DNA from: Mesorhizobium shangrilense
GTDB lineage: Bacteria; Pseudomonadota; Alphaproteobacteria; Rhizobiales; Rhizobiaceae
Assembly: GCF_028826155.1 (NCBI RefSeq)
Contig: NZ_JAQGPN010000001.1
Span: 124,001 to 188,000 of the forward strand
Direction: 5' to 3'
DNA length: 64,000 bases
Positions 1 through 9,404 of this stretch are shown one piece after another; position 1 is the first letter of the stretch; the number at the start of each line of letters is the position of its first letter. A program made the translations under genes and the position numbers. Below the pieces are notes generated by a model. The model was not told the DNA's origin. It did no database searches and saw only the letters and a program-made list of their open reading frames with translations.

Positions 1-690
1 GCCGCGGCGCTTGCCCACGAACTGGCGGAGACCGGCGCAGAGGCGCTCGCCGTCACGGCGGACGTCACCTCCGAAGCCGACGTCCAGGCCCTCGTCGAGA
101 AGGCCCAGGCGCGCTTCGGCCGTATCGCCGTGCTCTTCAACAATGCCGGCATCTCCGGCAAGGTCGCGCCCGTTTACGAGCTGTCGCCCGACGACTGGGA
201 CGACATCATCCGCATCAACCTGCGCGGCATCTTCCTTGTCCAGCGCGCCGTCCTGCGCGCCATGATCGACAGCAAGGTTCGCGGCAGCGTGGTCAACATG
301 GGATCGTCCATGGCCGGCTGGGACGTGCTGTCGGGCGGCGCCGGCTATGCGGCGAGCAAGCACGCCGTGGTCGGGCTCACCCGCATCGCGGCCCTCGACG
401 CCGCGCCCTATGGCATCCGCGTCAACGCCATCTGCCCTGGCGTCATCGAGACGCGCCTGGGCGTCCCGTCGGGCGACGACGCCGAGTACCGCGCCGGCAT
501 CGAGCGCTTCTCCAACCGCATCCCGCTGCGCCGCATCGGCGAGCCTGACGACGTGGCCGCCGCCGTCGCCTTCCTCGCCTCCGCGGAGGCGCGGCACGTC
601 ACCGGCGTGGACTGGCTGATCGACGGCGGGCAGACGCTGCAGAGCTGGGCCAACGCGCCCGAGGCGACCGCCTATCCGCGGCTGGTGTGA
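1..690 (+). CDS. SDR family NAD(P)-dependent oxidoreductase (5' truncated by window)
   Basis: The reading frame is open from base 1 to the TGA at 688-690, so only the last 229 codons are present; the Rossmann TGxxxGIG motif lies outside the window. The visible part has the SDR NNAG motif (residues 47-50), the catalytic Ser region (about 102) and the Y-x3-K pair in YAASK (Tyr116, Lys120). It ends with the usual VDGG-type C-terminus (LIDGG). It is a classical SDR that reduces or oxidises a small carbonyl/alcohol substrate with NAD(P). The substrate cannot be told from sequence. No partner gene is visible; the next gene starts 190 bases downstream. Confidence 0.85.
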   Translation, partial: AAALAHELAETGAEALAVTADVTSEADVQALVEKAQARFGRIAVLFNNAGISGKVAPVYELSPDDWDDIIRINLRGIFLVQRAVLRAMIDSKVRGSVVNMGSSMAGWDVLSGGAGYAASKHAVVGLTRIAALDAAPYGIRVNAICPGVIETRLGVPSGDDAEYRAGIERFSNRIPLRRIGEPDDVAAAVAFLASAEARHVTGVDWLIDGGQTLQSWANAPEATAYPRLV

Positions 691-879
691 ACGTATCGAC
701 CGTTTTCGCGTCGGTCGGGCTGACCCGCGCCGGGTATCACTGGTGGAAAATATCTGCATAGCGCAGAAACAGACAGACTTTGGTCAGATTTCCCCTGTCA
801 TGAACCTGTGACATCAGCGTTGCTTCGGCTTGCCGAGGCCAACGGCCGCAGCAGACCTTCAGCAGTCCGGAGAGAACTC

Positions 880-1335
880 ATGAACATCAACCAGGTCTTT
901 CCGGTAAAGGCCTCCCGCGACAGGGTCTGGGCAGGCCTCATGGATCCGGAGATCCTGCGCCAGTCCATTCCAGGCTGCCAGTCGGTCGAATGGGACGGCG
1001 AGGACACATTCGACATCGTGGTCGTGCTGCGCGTGGCAGGCCAGAAGATTCGCTTCAGCGGCAGCGTTTCGCTGGAGGACCTCGTGCCGGACACTTCGTT
1101 CGAGGCGGAGGGCTCGGTCAAGATCGCAGGCTTCGGGTTTTCCGCCGCAAATGCCAGTATATCGCTGCGCGATCCCGAGAACGCCGGCTCGGGTCAAGCG
1201 ACGCTGGTGGATGCGAACGTCTCGGTCAACATCTCAGGCAAGATCGCCTTCCTCGGCGAGCGCATCATCACCCGTCATGCGCTCAGGCTGGCGGACGAGT
1301 TCTTCCGCCGTTTCGGCCCGCTGGTCACGGCCTGA
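880..1335 (+). CDS. CoxG-like SRPBCC family protein
   Basis: A 151-residue protein resembling the carbon monoxide dehydrogenase subunit G (CoxG) branch of the START/SRPBCC ligand-binding fold. It has the typical opening (FPVKASRDRVWAGLMDPEILRQ) and the conserved 'SIPGC' segment at about residue 35. The ATG at 880 has GGAGAG just upstream, which favours it over the longer frame from 808. CoxG proteins help anchor or mature molybdenum CO/aerobic hydroxylase complexes, but no coxSML-type genes lie nearby, so the role here is open. The protein also lacks the long C-terminal membrane tail of classical CoxG. Confidence 0.7.
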   Translation: MNINQVFPVKASRDRVWAGLMDPEILRQSIPGCQSVEWDGEDTFDIVVVLRVAGQKIRFSGSVSLEDLVPDTSFEAEGSVKIAGFGFSAANASISLRDPENAGSGQATLVDANVSVNISGKIAFLGERIITRHALRLADEFFRRFGPLVTA

Positions 1336-1364
1336 GACAGCCTGAGCGGCTGCCTCGCGCTGCT

Positions 1365-2942
1365 TCAGGCTACCTTCTTCGGAGCGAGACGCAGCAGCGT
1401 CTCCTTGTCCAGCGTCGCCGCCAGCGCGACGTCCGGCCGGTCGCGAGAGAAGTTGACATACCCGAGCGGCGCGGATGGCGGCTCGGCCTTGGAGATGGCG
1501 CGCAGAAGCCGTCTGCCGTCCTTCGCGTAGGTAATGTGACCGCTCTCGATATACGTCTCAAACAGGGCTGCGCCGGTCGCATGGTGGGTGATGGCAGGGA
1601 TGCCCACTGACGCCGCTTCGAGCGCCGCCGCCGAATATTTCGTCACCAGCACATCGGTCAGCCTGAGCACGTCCTCGAACAGGCATTCGCTGGCGAGGTG
1701 CAGCTCGAATCTGCCGACGCCGCGTTCATGCAGGTAGCTGGCGATTTCGTCACGCAGGTGGAACGATCTCGGGTGCACGCGGATCAGCCAGAAGACGTCA
1801 TCGCGCGACGATTGCAGCGCCTCCAGCACGTCGACCGGCAGATAGCCGTCGAACTCCGAATTATGCAGGCTCACCTCGTGGCAATAGAGCACCCGTTTCG
1901 CGCCCTCGGGAATCATCGCCCGCAGCCGTTCGACGCGCGGATCGCGCTGCCACACGCGATGCGCGTGCTTCCATGGGAACCCGGCGACCTCGACCTTGCG
2001 CCAGGGGGCGACGCCGCGCTGCTTCGCAGCCAGCATGTTCTCGCGGGTGACGTCGCCCCACACCCACATTGTCTCGGGGAAGGGATATATGTCGCCCTCC
2101 GGAATCCGCGGGTGGTCATGGTAGATGTTCAGCCCATCCTGGATGCCGTGCATGAGGTCGATGGTCGGAACCTTGTGACGCCGCGCCGCGGCGAGCACGC
2201 CCATCTTTTCCAGGTTGGCGAAGTTCTGGACGAAAACCGCCGCCGGCCTCTGGTGGCTGAACCATTGGTCCGCGGCGTCATGAAAGGCGAGCACCGTTTC
2301 GATCCTGCCGATCATCTCGTCGGCGTCGATCGTCTGCGGCAGGTTGGCGCTCCTCAGCAGCCGGTTAATTTGCTCGATGACACTGCGGCACCGGGCCAGG
2401 TCGTCCATATGGGTCCCGATGCGGGCGACCCCGGGAAGGAAGTAGGCGGGCTCGACCATCTTCTGCTTGGCCGGCATCTGGCGCTGGAAGCGACAGAGCT
2501 TTACGGTGCGGTATCCCTGATCGCGGAAGTGCAGCAGCATTGGATCGGCGTACATGTTGACCGCATTGCGCCCGACATACTGCGTGTAGTCGGCCGGCAC
2601 CTCGACGAAGACCAGGGCGTCGGTCAGGTCGACGTCGCCCGTGCCCCGTTCGGTGACCAGCATCGCCGAACCCAGCGAAACGACGCCAACGTCGGAAAAC
2701 GCGATCGCGCGCGAGGCATCCCCTTCGCGGTAGATCCTTCCGGTGTGGCTCGGCTGGTCGAACAGGTCCGTGAACAGCTTGCCGGCCTGGCCGGCCACCA
2801 GCAAAAACAGGTGCTGGCGCACCAGCATCCAGAAATTGATGTCGCCGACCCTGAATGCCGATGCGTCCACCTCATCCTGGAGGTCCATGGCGAGTTCATG
2901 CAGGCTGAGCGGCTCGATGAGGTCGTTGTAGTCGGTCTTCAT
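1365..2942 (-). CDS. GT-B-like surface polysaccharide protein (paralogue 1)
   Basis: A 525-residue protein read as a probable glycosyltransferase of a GT-B/capsule-synthesis-like fold. Visible marks are LMHG at about 263-266, HPR at 390-392 after a hydrophobic strand (VFWLIRV), and SAAALEAASVGIPA at about 437-450. The same three marks occur in order in the proteins at 7953-9404 and 13122-14534. ATG 2942 is chosen because upstream in-frame sequence is Arg/Pro-rich and would overlap the preceding gene. It is the last gene of the polysaccharide operon, 46 nt after the 693-residue gene. Donor and acceptor are unknown. Confidence 0.6.
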   Translation of the reverse strand: MKTDYNDLIEPLSLHELAMDLQDEVDASAFRVGDINFWMLVRQHLFLLVAGQAGKLFTDLFDQPSHTGRIYREGDASRAIAFSDVGVVSLGSAMLVTERGTGDVDLTDALVFVEVPADYTQYVGRNAVNMYADPMLLHFRDQGYRTVKLCRFQRQMPAKQKMVEPAYFLPGVARIGTHMDDLARCRSVIEQINRLLRSANLPQTIDADEMIGRIETVLAFHDAADQWFSHQRPAAVFVQNFANLEKMGVLAAARRHKVPTIDLMHGIQDGLNIYHDHPRIPEGDIYPFPETMWVWGDVTRENMLAAKQRGVAPWRKVEVAGFPWKHAHRVWQRDPRVERLRAMIPEGAKRVLYCHEVSLHNSEFDGYLPVDVLEALQSSRDDVFWLIRVHPRSFHLRDEIASYLHERGVGRFELHLASECLFEDVLRLTDVLVTKYSAAALEAASVGIPAITHHATGAALFETYIESGHITYAKDGRRLLRAISKAEPPSAPLGYVNFSRDRPDVALAATLDKETLLRLAPKKVA

Positions 2943-2988
2943 CTTGTTCCCGTTGGGAGGCAGGGATGGCGGTCGGCCGAGGATCGGG

Positions 2989-5070
2989 TCAGGCCTTCGC
3001 CCGCTGCAGGGTGGTGGCCAGCATGTCGAAGGTGACAAGGCGGCGAAGCACGTCCGCCTCCTTCGGCGAAGCCGCATAGGCCTCGATGATCTCGTTGACG
3101 ATGGCGTGGGCCTCGGCGTTGAACATCATCGCCTGGATCCATTGCATGAGCTGGGCGATCTGGGCCTTTGCGCCCCTGCAGCGGACACTCAGCGCGAGCT
3201 CGATGCCGGTGAAGATCGCGCTTCCGCGGCAATTGGCATTGTGGGATCCGGTCATGGCGAGACGCAAGGATTCGGCCCGATTGACGGAGAGCATGCGCGC
3301 CAATCGGAAAAAGAGCCTCACGCCGTTTAGACGCCATTCAGGCAGGTGCGCTTCGAGCGGCAGCGACTGCAGCACGCTGGCGGCATAGGCGCCATTGCCG
3401 GTATCGATCAGGCGATTGAGCACACGCAGCGCGATGCGTGAATGGAACTGCCGAGCATGGCAATGTTCGGGCGACGCCATCAGATGGTTCAGATTGCAGA
3501 AGAAGAGCAGGCTGTGCGCGATGTCCTCGCCGGTGTCCGAACCAAAGTCGAGCAAGTGGGTCAATTCGCCGAGCCGGAGGTCCTGGTCACGGAAGCCTCC
3601 CGTCCAGAGCACGTCACCGGTCGCCGGGTCGACAAGGGTCACCTCGCCAGATCCGGCGGCGACCATCGCGGGCGAAAGCCGGATTGAGAAACCGCCGAAG
3701 ATGGAGCCGCCGGCGCGGTGGGCGGCAGCCTCGATCTGGTTCGCTTCGACCTCATACCGCTCGCAGCCGTCTACAACCACGCTGACGCGGGCCTTGTCGC
3801 GCCAGCCGCCTTCGCTGACCTTCCATCCGTGGATGGCGAGACCTGGCCCGGCGGCGAATTCATGCATCGGAAGATCGACCACATCGTTGCCCGGGATCAG
3901 GAGAAACGTCTCCAGATCGATCTTGTCCAGGGGCAAGGCGACAGTCACGACGGAACCGGGAGGCAACGCGCCGACCCGGATCGCGAAGCCGGCGGCGGCC
4001 GGGGCTGGCGCATAGCGCTCCAGGATGCGGCTCGGCTTGCAGGCAAGGCCTGCGCCCGCCTGATTGCCGTTGACCTTCGCCGACACCAGGGTCGGAAGGT
4101 CTGGCGCAAGCGTGTCGAAGCAGAAGCCGATCAGGGAACCATTGACGTATTCGCGCAACCGCGCCGCAAAACGCGTCCAGCGTATGCCCGGACCTCCAGT
4201 GGAGAGGACGACCCGTCCGTTGCTGGCGTCGACCAGCGATGCATGGAGATCACAGTCGCAGGTGAGACCAAGTTCCTCGATGTGGGGCAGCAGGGAGAAG
4301 GTGAACGAACCGTCGCGACTTGCGATGGTTCGCGGACCGAGATCGCAGCCATTGACGACAAGGGAGAATACGAGGACCTCGTGTGGCTCGACATCGCCAG
4401 CTCCCGCCACGATGTAGTTCGTCTCGTCGTCCTCCAATGCCGCAGAAAGGGGAAAAGCCAGTGCGGCGACATCGGCAGCCGCTTCGCTTTCGAGCCTGGC
4501 GCCGATCGCCTCCAGGACCGGATCGCCGGCCGGCGAGATGGCCGACGACATCCCCTCACGGGAAGCGGAGTGCCGGCTGTGGACCTCGTCGCGGGCGACG
4601 GCGCGGATGTAGCCGGTGAGAGCGCCCGCGACGCAGTCCTGGAACTCACCCTCGAAGCGACATCCGGCGTCCCGCCCGGACTCTTGGCTCGTGGCCTTCG
4701 CGGGGGACCGCATGGCGAAGGCCGACGAGCCATCCGCAGCTTCCCCGAGCGCCGGCGCTGCCGGCTTGGCGTCCGGCGTTTGCGCAGCCTGGGCGTCGCC
4801 GTCTTCGGCAATGATTGTCACGAGGGGTTCGGGCCAAGCCGTGCGGCCGAGCTCCGATATTCCGGCGACAAGCGTCACATCCGGCACGGCAAACATCGAT
4901 GCCGTACCCGGGTCGATCAGGGGTTCGGCGGGGTGAGCCGTCGTGCGATCGTCAAATGCAGTGCCGGCCTGCAGACGACCCGAAGCAGCCGACTCTTCAT
5001 TCGCAGCCTCGGACATTCCATCATTCGTGGCGTCAATGATCGAGGCGTCTGGCCCCACTGCTTTCGACAT
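2989..5070 (-). CDS. Hypothetical 693-residue protein of the polysaccharide operon
   Basis: I do not recognise this protein. ATG 5070 has GAGAGGG upstream. The first 200 or so residues are Ala/Glu/Pro-rich and look poorly ordered. The middle shows strand-like repeats of the type 'GSFTFSLLPHI' and 'VTLVDPATGDVLWTGGF', suggesting beta-sandwich domains. The last 130 residues look alpha-helical. No signal peptide or membrane span is visible, so it is probably cytoplasmic. It lies between an oxidoreductase gene and a GT-B-like gene in the same direction, which implies a role in assembling, modifying or regulating the surface glycan. Confidence 0.6.
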   Translation of the reverse strand: MSKAVGPDASIIDATNDGMSEAANEESAASGRLQAGTAFDDRTTAHPAEPLIDPGTASMFAVPDVTLVAGISELGRTAWPEPLVTIIAEDGDAQAAQTPDAKPAAPALGEAADGSSAFAMRSPAKATSQESGRDAGCRFEGEFQDCVAGALTGYIRAVARDEVHSRHSASREGMSSAISPAGDPVLEAIGARLESEAAADVAALAFPLSAALEDDETNYIVAGAGDVEPHEVLVFSLVVNGCDLGPRTIASRDGSFTFSLLPHIEELGLTCDCDLHASLVDASNGRVVLSTGGPGIRWTRFAARLREYVNGSLIGFCFDTLAPDLPTLVSAKVNGNQAGAGLACKPSRILERYAPAPAAAGFAIRVGALPPGSVVTVALPLDKIDLETFLLIPGNDVVDLPMHEFAAGPGLAIHGWKVSEGGWRDKARVSVVVDGCERYEVEANQIEAAAHRAGGSIFGGFSIRLSPAMVAAGSGEVTLVDPATGDVLWTGGFRDQDLRLGELTHLLDFGSDTGEDIAHSLLFFCNLNHLMASPEHCHARQFHSRIALRVLNRLIDTGNGAYAASVLQSLPLEAHLPEWRLNGVRLFFRLARMLSVNRAESLRLAMTGSHNANCRGSAIFTGIELALSVRCRGAKAQIAQLMQWIQAMMFNAEAHAIVNEIIEAYAASPKEADVLRRLVTFDMLATTLQRAKA

Positions 5071-5209
5071 GTGACCCTCTCGGTCTTTTCGGCGCTCCGA
5101 CCCCCATTGGAGCGCCCCCATGCGCCCCTTCTGCCACCCCGGCATCGCTTCTAACCGCCACGCCGGGGGATGTCGATCACCGCCGTCCGTCTCGTGCGAT
5201 CCCGGATGC

Positions 5210-6220
5210 TCAGCTGATCGGATAGGCCGCTTTGCGCGCCGCATCCGGGAGCGGAAAGCCCACCAGTTGCCCGGTCGCGCCGGACCAACGGATACCGGCG
5301 AAGATCTCGAAGGCGCGCAGGCCCTCCTCGATGCCCGAGATCGTCGGGCCGTCCGCCAGCGCGTCCTCTACCGCTCCTGCCGTCGCGAAGATGATGTCGC
5401 ACGGGCGGAACGGCTCAAGCACGCGCTCGACCAAGGGGATGCCGTAGCGGGAGACCGGCGCATCGCGATGCTCCGCCTCGCGCGCCATGATGCGCCAGGG
5501 CGTCAGCTCGTTCTCGATGACCACGCGACCGCGTTCGTAGACGAACTCCATGCGCGTCGGCACGCCGATGTCGTCGCTCATCTCGATGATCGCGCGCCGC
5601 GATCCGTAGCGGACAATCGCCGTGCCGCCGGGATCGTCGAACTGCTTGCCGCGGGGGTTGGGCACGGTCGTTTCGGTGACATGCGCGAAGACGTCGGTCG
5701 CCCGTCCGAAAACCCGGTTGAACAGGTCGAAGAAGTGCGTTCCCATGCAGCCGAGACCGGCTGCGCCCATGGTCAGAATGCCGGCGGCGAGTGGACCCAT
5801 TTCGTCTGAGCCGTCGAGCTTCGAGAGCGCGTCATAGGGCGAGCAGTAGCGGCGGCCGTGATTGACGACGATGCGGCTGCCGGTGGCGGTCGCCTTCGCC
5901 TGGAGCTCCTCGCCCTCCTCCATGCTGGTGCAGAGCGGCTTTTCCACCATGAAGCGGCGATGGCCGCGCTCGATGCCTTCCATCACCAGGGGGCAATGGC
6001 TGGGACCATGCGTCGCCACGGCGACCATGTCGAGATCGGTCCCCCAAAAACTCTCCAGATCCGGCGCTGCGATGGCTTTCAATGCATCATTGCGGAACGC
6101 GTAGGCGTCCGCAAAACTGTCGAAGACGCGCACCACGTCGTGCCCAAGCGCCTCGGCGGCCGTGACGATCCGCTCGCCCATGCGCCCCATGCCGAGAACG
6201 CCGATCTTCTTTTTCATCAT
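5210..6220 (-). CDS. Gfo/Idh/MocA family oxidoreductase
   Basis: A 336-residue NAD(P)-dependent sugar dehydrogenase-type protein. The N-terminal Rossmann fold has KIGVLGMGRMGERI, and the family EKP motif follows (FMVEKPLCTS, about residue 95). ATG 6220 follows AAGAAGG; a second ATG at 6217 is possible. Family members oxidise or reduce a hydroxyl on sugars, nucleotide sugars or inositols. Between the export ATPase and the 693-residue protein it probably makes or modifies a precursor of the exported polysaccharide. The substrate is inferred only from context. Confidence 0.75.
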   Translation of the reverse strand: MMKKKIGVLGMGRMGERIVTAAEALGHDVVRVFDSFADAYAFRNDALKAIAAPDLESFWGTDLDMVAVATHGPSHCPLVMEGIERGHRRFMVEKPLCTSMEEGEELQAKATATGSRIVVNHGRRYCSPYDALSKLDGSDEMGPLAAGILTMGAAGLGCMGTHFFDLFNRVFGRATDVFAHVTETTVPNPRGKQFDDPGGTAIVRYGSRRAIIEMSDDIGVPTRMEFVYERGRVVIENELTPWRIMAREAEHRDAPVSRYGIPLVERVLEPFRPCDIIFATAGAVEDALADGPTISGIEEGLRAFEIFAGIRWSGATGQLVGFPLPDAARKAAYPIS

Positions 6221-6260
6221 CGAATGCCTTCTTGGAATTTCCGTGAACCGCCCCCGCCGC

Positions 6261-7076
6261 TCACGACTGGGCAGCGTCATGCACTGCCGGCAACTGCCCG
6301 GGATGTTCGAGCTGGTGCTGCCGGTAGGCTTTCCAGACCGGAGCGAGCGGCCCGTCCTCGACGATGTGGCCCTCGTGCATCCACAGCAAGCGATCGCACC
6401 ATTCCTCGAGCACCGGATAAGCGTGGGAGGCGATGACCATGCCGCCCGACTTCTCCACGATCGATTCCAGCCGCGCCTGACTCTTGGCGCGGAAGGCCGC
6501 GTCGCCGGCGTTGATCCATTCATCCATGATGAGGAGGTCCGGCTTGACGACCGTTGCCGCACCCAATGCGAGGCGCACGCGCATTCCCGCCGAATAGCCC
6601 TTCATCGGCATGTCGAAGTAAGATCCCAGGCCGGTGAACTCCATCACCTCGGCGATCGCCGCCTGCCGCTCCGCGCGTCCCAGATTGAGATAGAGGAGCT
6701 TGACTTCCACGTTCTCGCGCCCCGTGAGCAGCGGGTGGAAGCCCGAGTGGATGTTGATGATCGGGACGACCTGCCCACGGGTCGTCACCTTGCCGGTCGT
6801 CGGCGGTAGCAACCCGCCAAGTACATTGAGCAAGGTGGTCTTGCCGGAACCATTGACGCCGATCAGCCCGACCCGCGAACCGCGCGCGATGTCGAGGCTC
6901 GGTATGGACAGGCTGTCGACGTGAAGCGCCCCACCCCGCATCGTGACCTTGCCGCCGACCTCCTGCATCGCGCCGAGGATCGAACGCAGCGACCCGGAGT
7001 GACGGCGTACGCGGTGGCGCACGCTCACGTCGCGGAGGCTCGCGATCATGTCGCCCGTCGATTCAGGCCGCCTCAT
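6261..7076 (-). CDS. Polysaccharide ABC exporter, ATP-binding protein (KpsT/Wzt-like)
   Basis: A 271-residue ATPase. Walker A is GVNGSGKTT, the signature is the export-type variant YSAGMRVRL, Walker B leads into DEWINAGD, and the H-loop is IASH. The YSAGM and DEW..GD variants are typical of capsule/O-antigen/teichoic acid exporters. No C-terminal glycan-binding domain as in long Wzt is present, so it is a short KpsT-like form. ATG 7076 (GAAGGA upstream) overlaps the permease gene by 14 nt; a TTG at 7082 is an alternative. It should drive export of a lipid-linked glycan across the inner membrane. Confidence 0.85.
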   Translation of the reverse strand: MRRPESTGDMIASLRDVSVRHRVRRHSGSLRSILGAMQEVGGKVTMRGGALHVDSLSIPSLDIARGSRVGLIGVNGSGKTTLLNVLGGLLPPTTGKVTTRGQVVPIINIHSGFHPLLTGRENVEVKLLYLNLGRAERQAAIAEVMEFTGLGSYFDMPMKGYSAGMRVRLALGAATVVKPDLLIMDEWINAGDAAFRAKSQARLESIVEKSGGMVIASHAYPVLEEWCDRLLWMHEGHIVEDGPLAPVWKAYRQHQLEHPGQLPAVHDAAQS

Positions 7077-7872
7077 AGACAATCCTTCGGTGAAGCAGCC
7101 GGAACACGGCCACGAACAGCAGGAGATTGACCAACGTCACGGCACCGGCGCCGATGGCAACATCATTCGCCACGGTCCCGGAGAGCAGCGGCTCGCGGAC
7201 GACCTCGATCATGTAGAAGAACGGATTGAAGCCGACAAAGGCCAGTCGCAACATGTCGTGCACGCGATCGGGCTGCCAGATGATGGGCGTCAGGAAGAAG
7301 GCAATCCGCATGACGTTGGAGATAAGCAGCGGCACGTCCCGGAAGCGCGCGGCGAGCGCACTGGTCCAGTAGGACTGCATGTAGAGATTGACGAAGAGGA
7401 CAAACAGCCCCGCCAGGAGTTGCCACGTGAACTGCAGCGGCCCGGTCAGGAAATAGAGGGCGACGACAAGAACCGCCAGGTTCACGACGAATATCAGCAG
7501 CCGCGCGAAGAAGGATTTGAGCACCACCCCGAACAGGTTGACGCGGATCTGGCTGATCTGCGCGTATTCCGCGACGAAGATGTTTGCGCCCCGCGACATC
7601 GAGTCGAGAAGCACGGTCCAGACGATGTAGCCTATCGCGAAATACGGAAAATAGCCCTGCAGATCGAGGCCGAAGGCCGACGAGTAAAGGAAGGCAATCG
7701 CCGTCACGAAGACGACGTTGGACGCGACCAGCCACAGCGGTCCGAGCGCCGTGAACAGGTACTGTCGACGGACGTCGAACAGCGCGATCCGCCACCATTT
7801 CGGCGCTTCCGAAAGGGCTCCTGTCAGCTGCCGCAGGAGACCGTCGTCGGGAGTGGTCGTGTCGATTCGAAT
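7063..7872 (-). CDS. Polysaccharide ABC exporter, ABC-2 type permease (KpsM/Wzm-like)
   Basis: About 269 residues with the family opening 'WWRIALFDVRRQYLFTALGPLW' followed by six hydrophobic segments. It forms the membrane half of the exporter with the ATPase encoded just downstream. The start is uncertain. No ATG, GTG or TTG lies at a sensible place in frame, and extending to an upstream ATG would run through the preceding gene. The coordinate given uses an ATT codon at 7870-7872, which leaves about 25 residues before the first conserved block, as in homologues. A CTG start a little downstream is also possible. Confidence 0.75.
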   Translation of the reverse strand: MRIDTTTPDDGLLRQLTGALSEAPKWWRIALFDVRRQYLFTALGPLWLVASNVVFVTAIAFLYSSAFGLDLQGYFPYFAIGYIVWTVLLDSMSRGANIFVAEYAQISQIRVNLFGVVLKSFFARLLIFVVNLAVLVVALYFLTGPLQFTWQLLAGLFVLFVNLYMQSYWTSALAARFRDVPLLISNVMRIAFFLTPIIWQPDRVHDMLRLAFVGFNPFFYMIEVVREPLLSGTVANDVAIGAGAVTLVNLLLFVAVFRLLHRRIVYEAA

Positions 7873-7952
7873 GAGCTCTACTCGTCTGAACCCGAATTGG
7901 GCGTGCTGCGGATATACGCTCCATGGCGCGAGAACAAGGCGAAAGCCGCTTC

Positions 7953-9404
7953 CTATCGTCGCGTCCGGGTCAGCGTATCGGGGGATGTCGGTTGCTGCGG
8001 GGAGGCGTCGAGAATGGTGCGCAGCGCTGAGACCGCGAGGTTGCGGTCGCGACGAAGGAATATCGGCCGCGCAGGCTTGCGGACTGCTTGTCGCAGCGCC
8101 GCCAGCGCAGCGTCGCCGCCCGCATAGATCATGAGTTCCGGATCCGCCGGATCGCCGAGTCGGGCGCGAATTGCCGATCCGGTGAAGACGGTCGGGAGGC
8201 CGGCATCGACCGTTTCGAAGGCGGCCGCCGAGTCGGCGGTGAGCGCCGCATCCGCCAGGGCGATCGCATGGGAGAGCGGCTGTCGGGTCGGTTCGGCGAT
8301 CTCCACATTGCCAAGGCCGGCGCACTGTATCTCGGCCTCGGCGATGCGCCGGGCGCGGGGATGCAGCCTGACCAGCCACAGCCATTCCGGCGGCGCCGCA
8401 GCGGCCAGCTGCAGGAAGTCGTCAGGCAGCGGCTCGCCATTCCCGATCCGCGAATGGTCCGGCTGATGCAGGTAGAGCACGGTGTGGCGGGTCGACGCGC
8501 GCTCCGGCGTTCGCTCCTGGGCCGCGGCATGGCGAAGATCGCCGCCGACGATGCGGCGCACGCTCGGGCCATCGGCCGGCGCGCGCTCGCAAAACCAGTC
8601 GCTCCACAGCCAGAACCAGGAGGGCATGGGATCGACGACGCCGGGGGCCAGATCGGGCCAGGACAGGTAGATCGCCGCGTCGCGTGTGAACATGCCGTGC
8701 TGGTGGTCGATGAGCGCTATGCCGGCGCGGCGCGCGGCAGCGCCGAGCGCCAGCTTCTCCAGGCCGATATAGTTCTGCACCATCACTGCGCGCGGCTCGA
8801 TGGCCCGCAGCGCGGCGCTCCAGGCGGGCACCAGGGCGAGGATGCGCGCCCCCCAGGCCAGGCAGTCGAGCGGCTCGACGACCCGGCGGCCGAAGCGCGC
8901 GGCTATATCGGCTGCGATCGGCCGCAGCAGCGCCAGGAATGCCCTAACCTCCGCGTCCTTCAACCGTTGGGCGCGGTCGATCTCCTGGAAGAAGGCGATG
9001 CCCGCCTGCCCCGAATTGATCGACCCCCGGCCGATCGACGAAAGGCATTGCACGGAGAATTCTTCCGACAGCTCCGCAAGCCCCTCGGCGAGCGGGTCCG
9101 TGGGCCGGCCCTCGCGCAGGCTGCCGAAATCCTTGAAGGACTGGACGAGAAGCAGGTCAGGGCGGCGACGCCATTCGCCGAAGAGAAGCGCATCGCCGAG
9201 ATGCGCGCGTTGCTCCGGCAGACAACCCCGCTCTGCCGCCGGTTCGGCGGCAGCCGGCATCGGAGCGCCGGCGTTCTTCAGCACAGCGTAGAGCAGCGCC
9301 AGACGGACCAGCGGCCACATGCCGATCCCGCCGAGTTGCAGGGAGCCTACCGGATGCCTGTCCATCAGCTCGAGCAGGATCGCGTTGGCGTCGTCGACCG
9401 TCAC
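7953..9404 (-). CDS. GT-B-like surface polysaccharide protein (paralogue 2)
   Basis: A 483-residue relative of the proteins at 1365-2942 and 13122-14534. It shares VQNYIGLEKLALGAAARR, then DHQHG, then WLVRLHPR, then SAAAFETVDAGLPT. The order and spacing suggest a GT-B-type transferase. The start is a GTG at 9404 preceded by GAGAGG and overlapping the stop of the upstream gene as GTGA, so the two are translationally coupled. The sequence upstream in frame is unrelated and belongs to the other gene's shadow. About 80 nt separate it from the export permease. Confidence 0.6.
   Translation of the reverse strand: MTVDDANAILLELMDRHPVGSLQLGGIGMWPLVRLALLYAVLKNAGAPMPAAAEPAAERGCLPEQRAHLGDALLFGEWRRRPDLLLVQSFKDFGSLREGRPTDPLAEGLAELSEEFSVQCLSSIGRGSINSGQAGIAFFQEIDRAQRLKDAEVRAFLALLRPIAADIAARFGRRVVEPLDCLAWGARILALVPAWSAALRAIEPRAVMVQNYIGLEKLALGAAARRAGIALIDHQHGMFTRDAAIYLSWPDLAPGVVDPMPSWFWLWSDWFCERAPADGPSVRRIVGGDLRHAAAQERTPERASTRHTVLYLHQPDHSRIGNGEPLPDDFLQLAAAAPPEWLWLVRLHPRARRIAEAEIQCAGLGNVEIAEPTRQPLSHAIALADAALTADSAAAFETVDAGLPTVFTGSAIRARLGDPADPELMIYAGGDAALAALRQAVRKPARPIFLRRDRNLAVSALRTILDASPQQPTSPDTLTRTRR

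Noticed and set aside
1698..3035. Long open frame on the plus strand (445 codons) opposite the first GT-B-like gene.
   Set aside because: It is an antisense shadow in GC-rich DNA: no family motifs, very His/Arg/Gly/Asp-rich composition, and the opposite strand has a conserved signature shared by two paralogues.
3718..5154. Long plus-strand open frame (478 codons) opposite the 693-residue gene.
   Set aside because: Composition is typical of a shadow frame, no ribosome site fits, and the minus-strand gene has a good Shine-Dalgarno and fits the operon direction.
7063..8385. A 440-residue form of the export permease starting at an upstream ATG.
   Set aside because: The extra 170 residues overlap the preceding gene's conserved C-terminus and have shadow-type composition.
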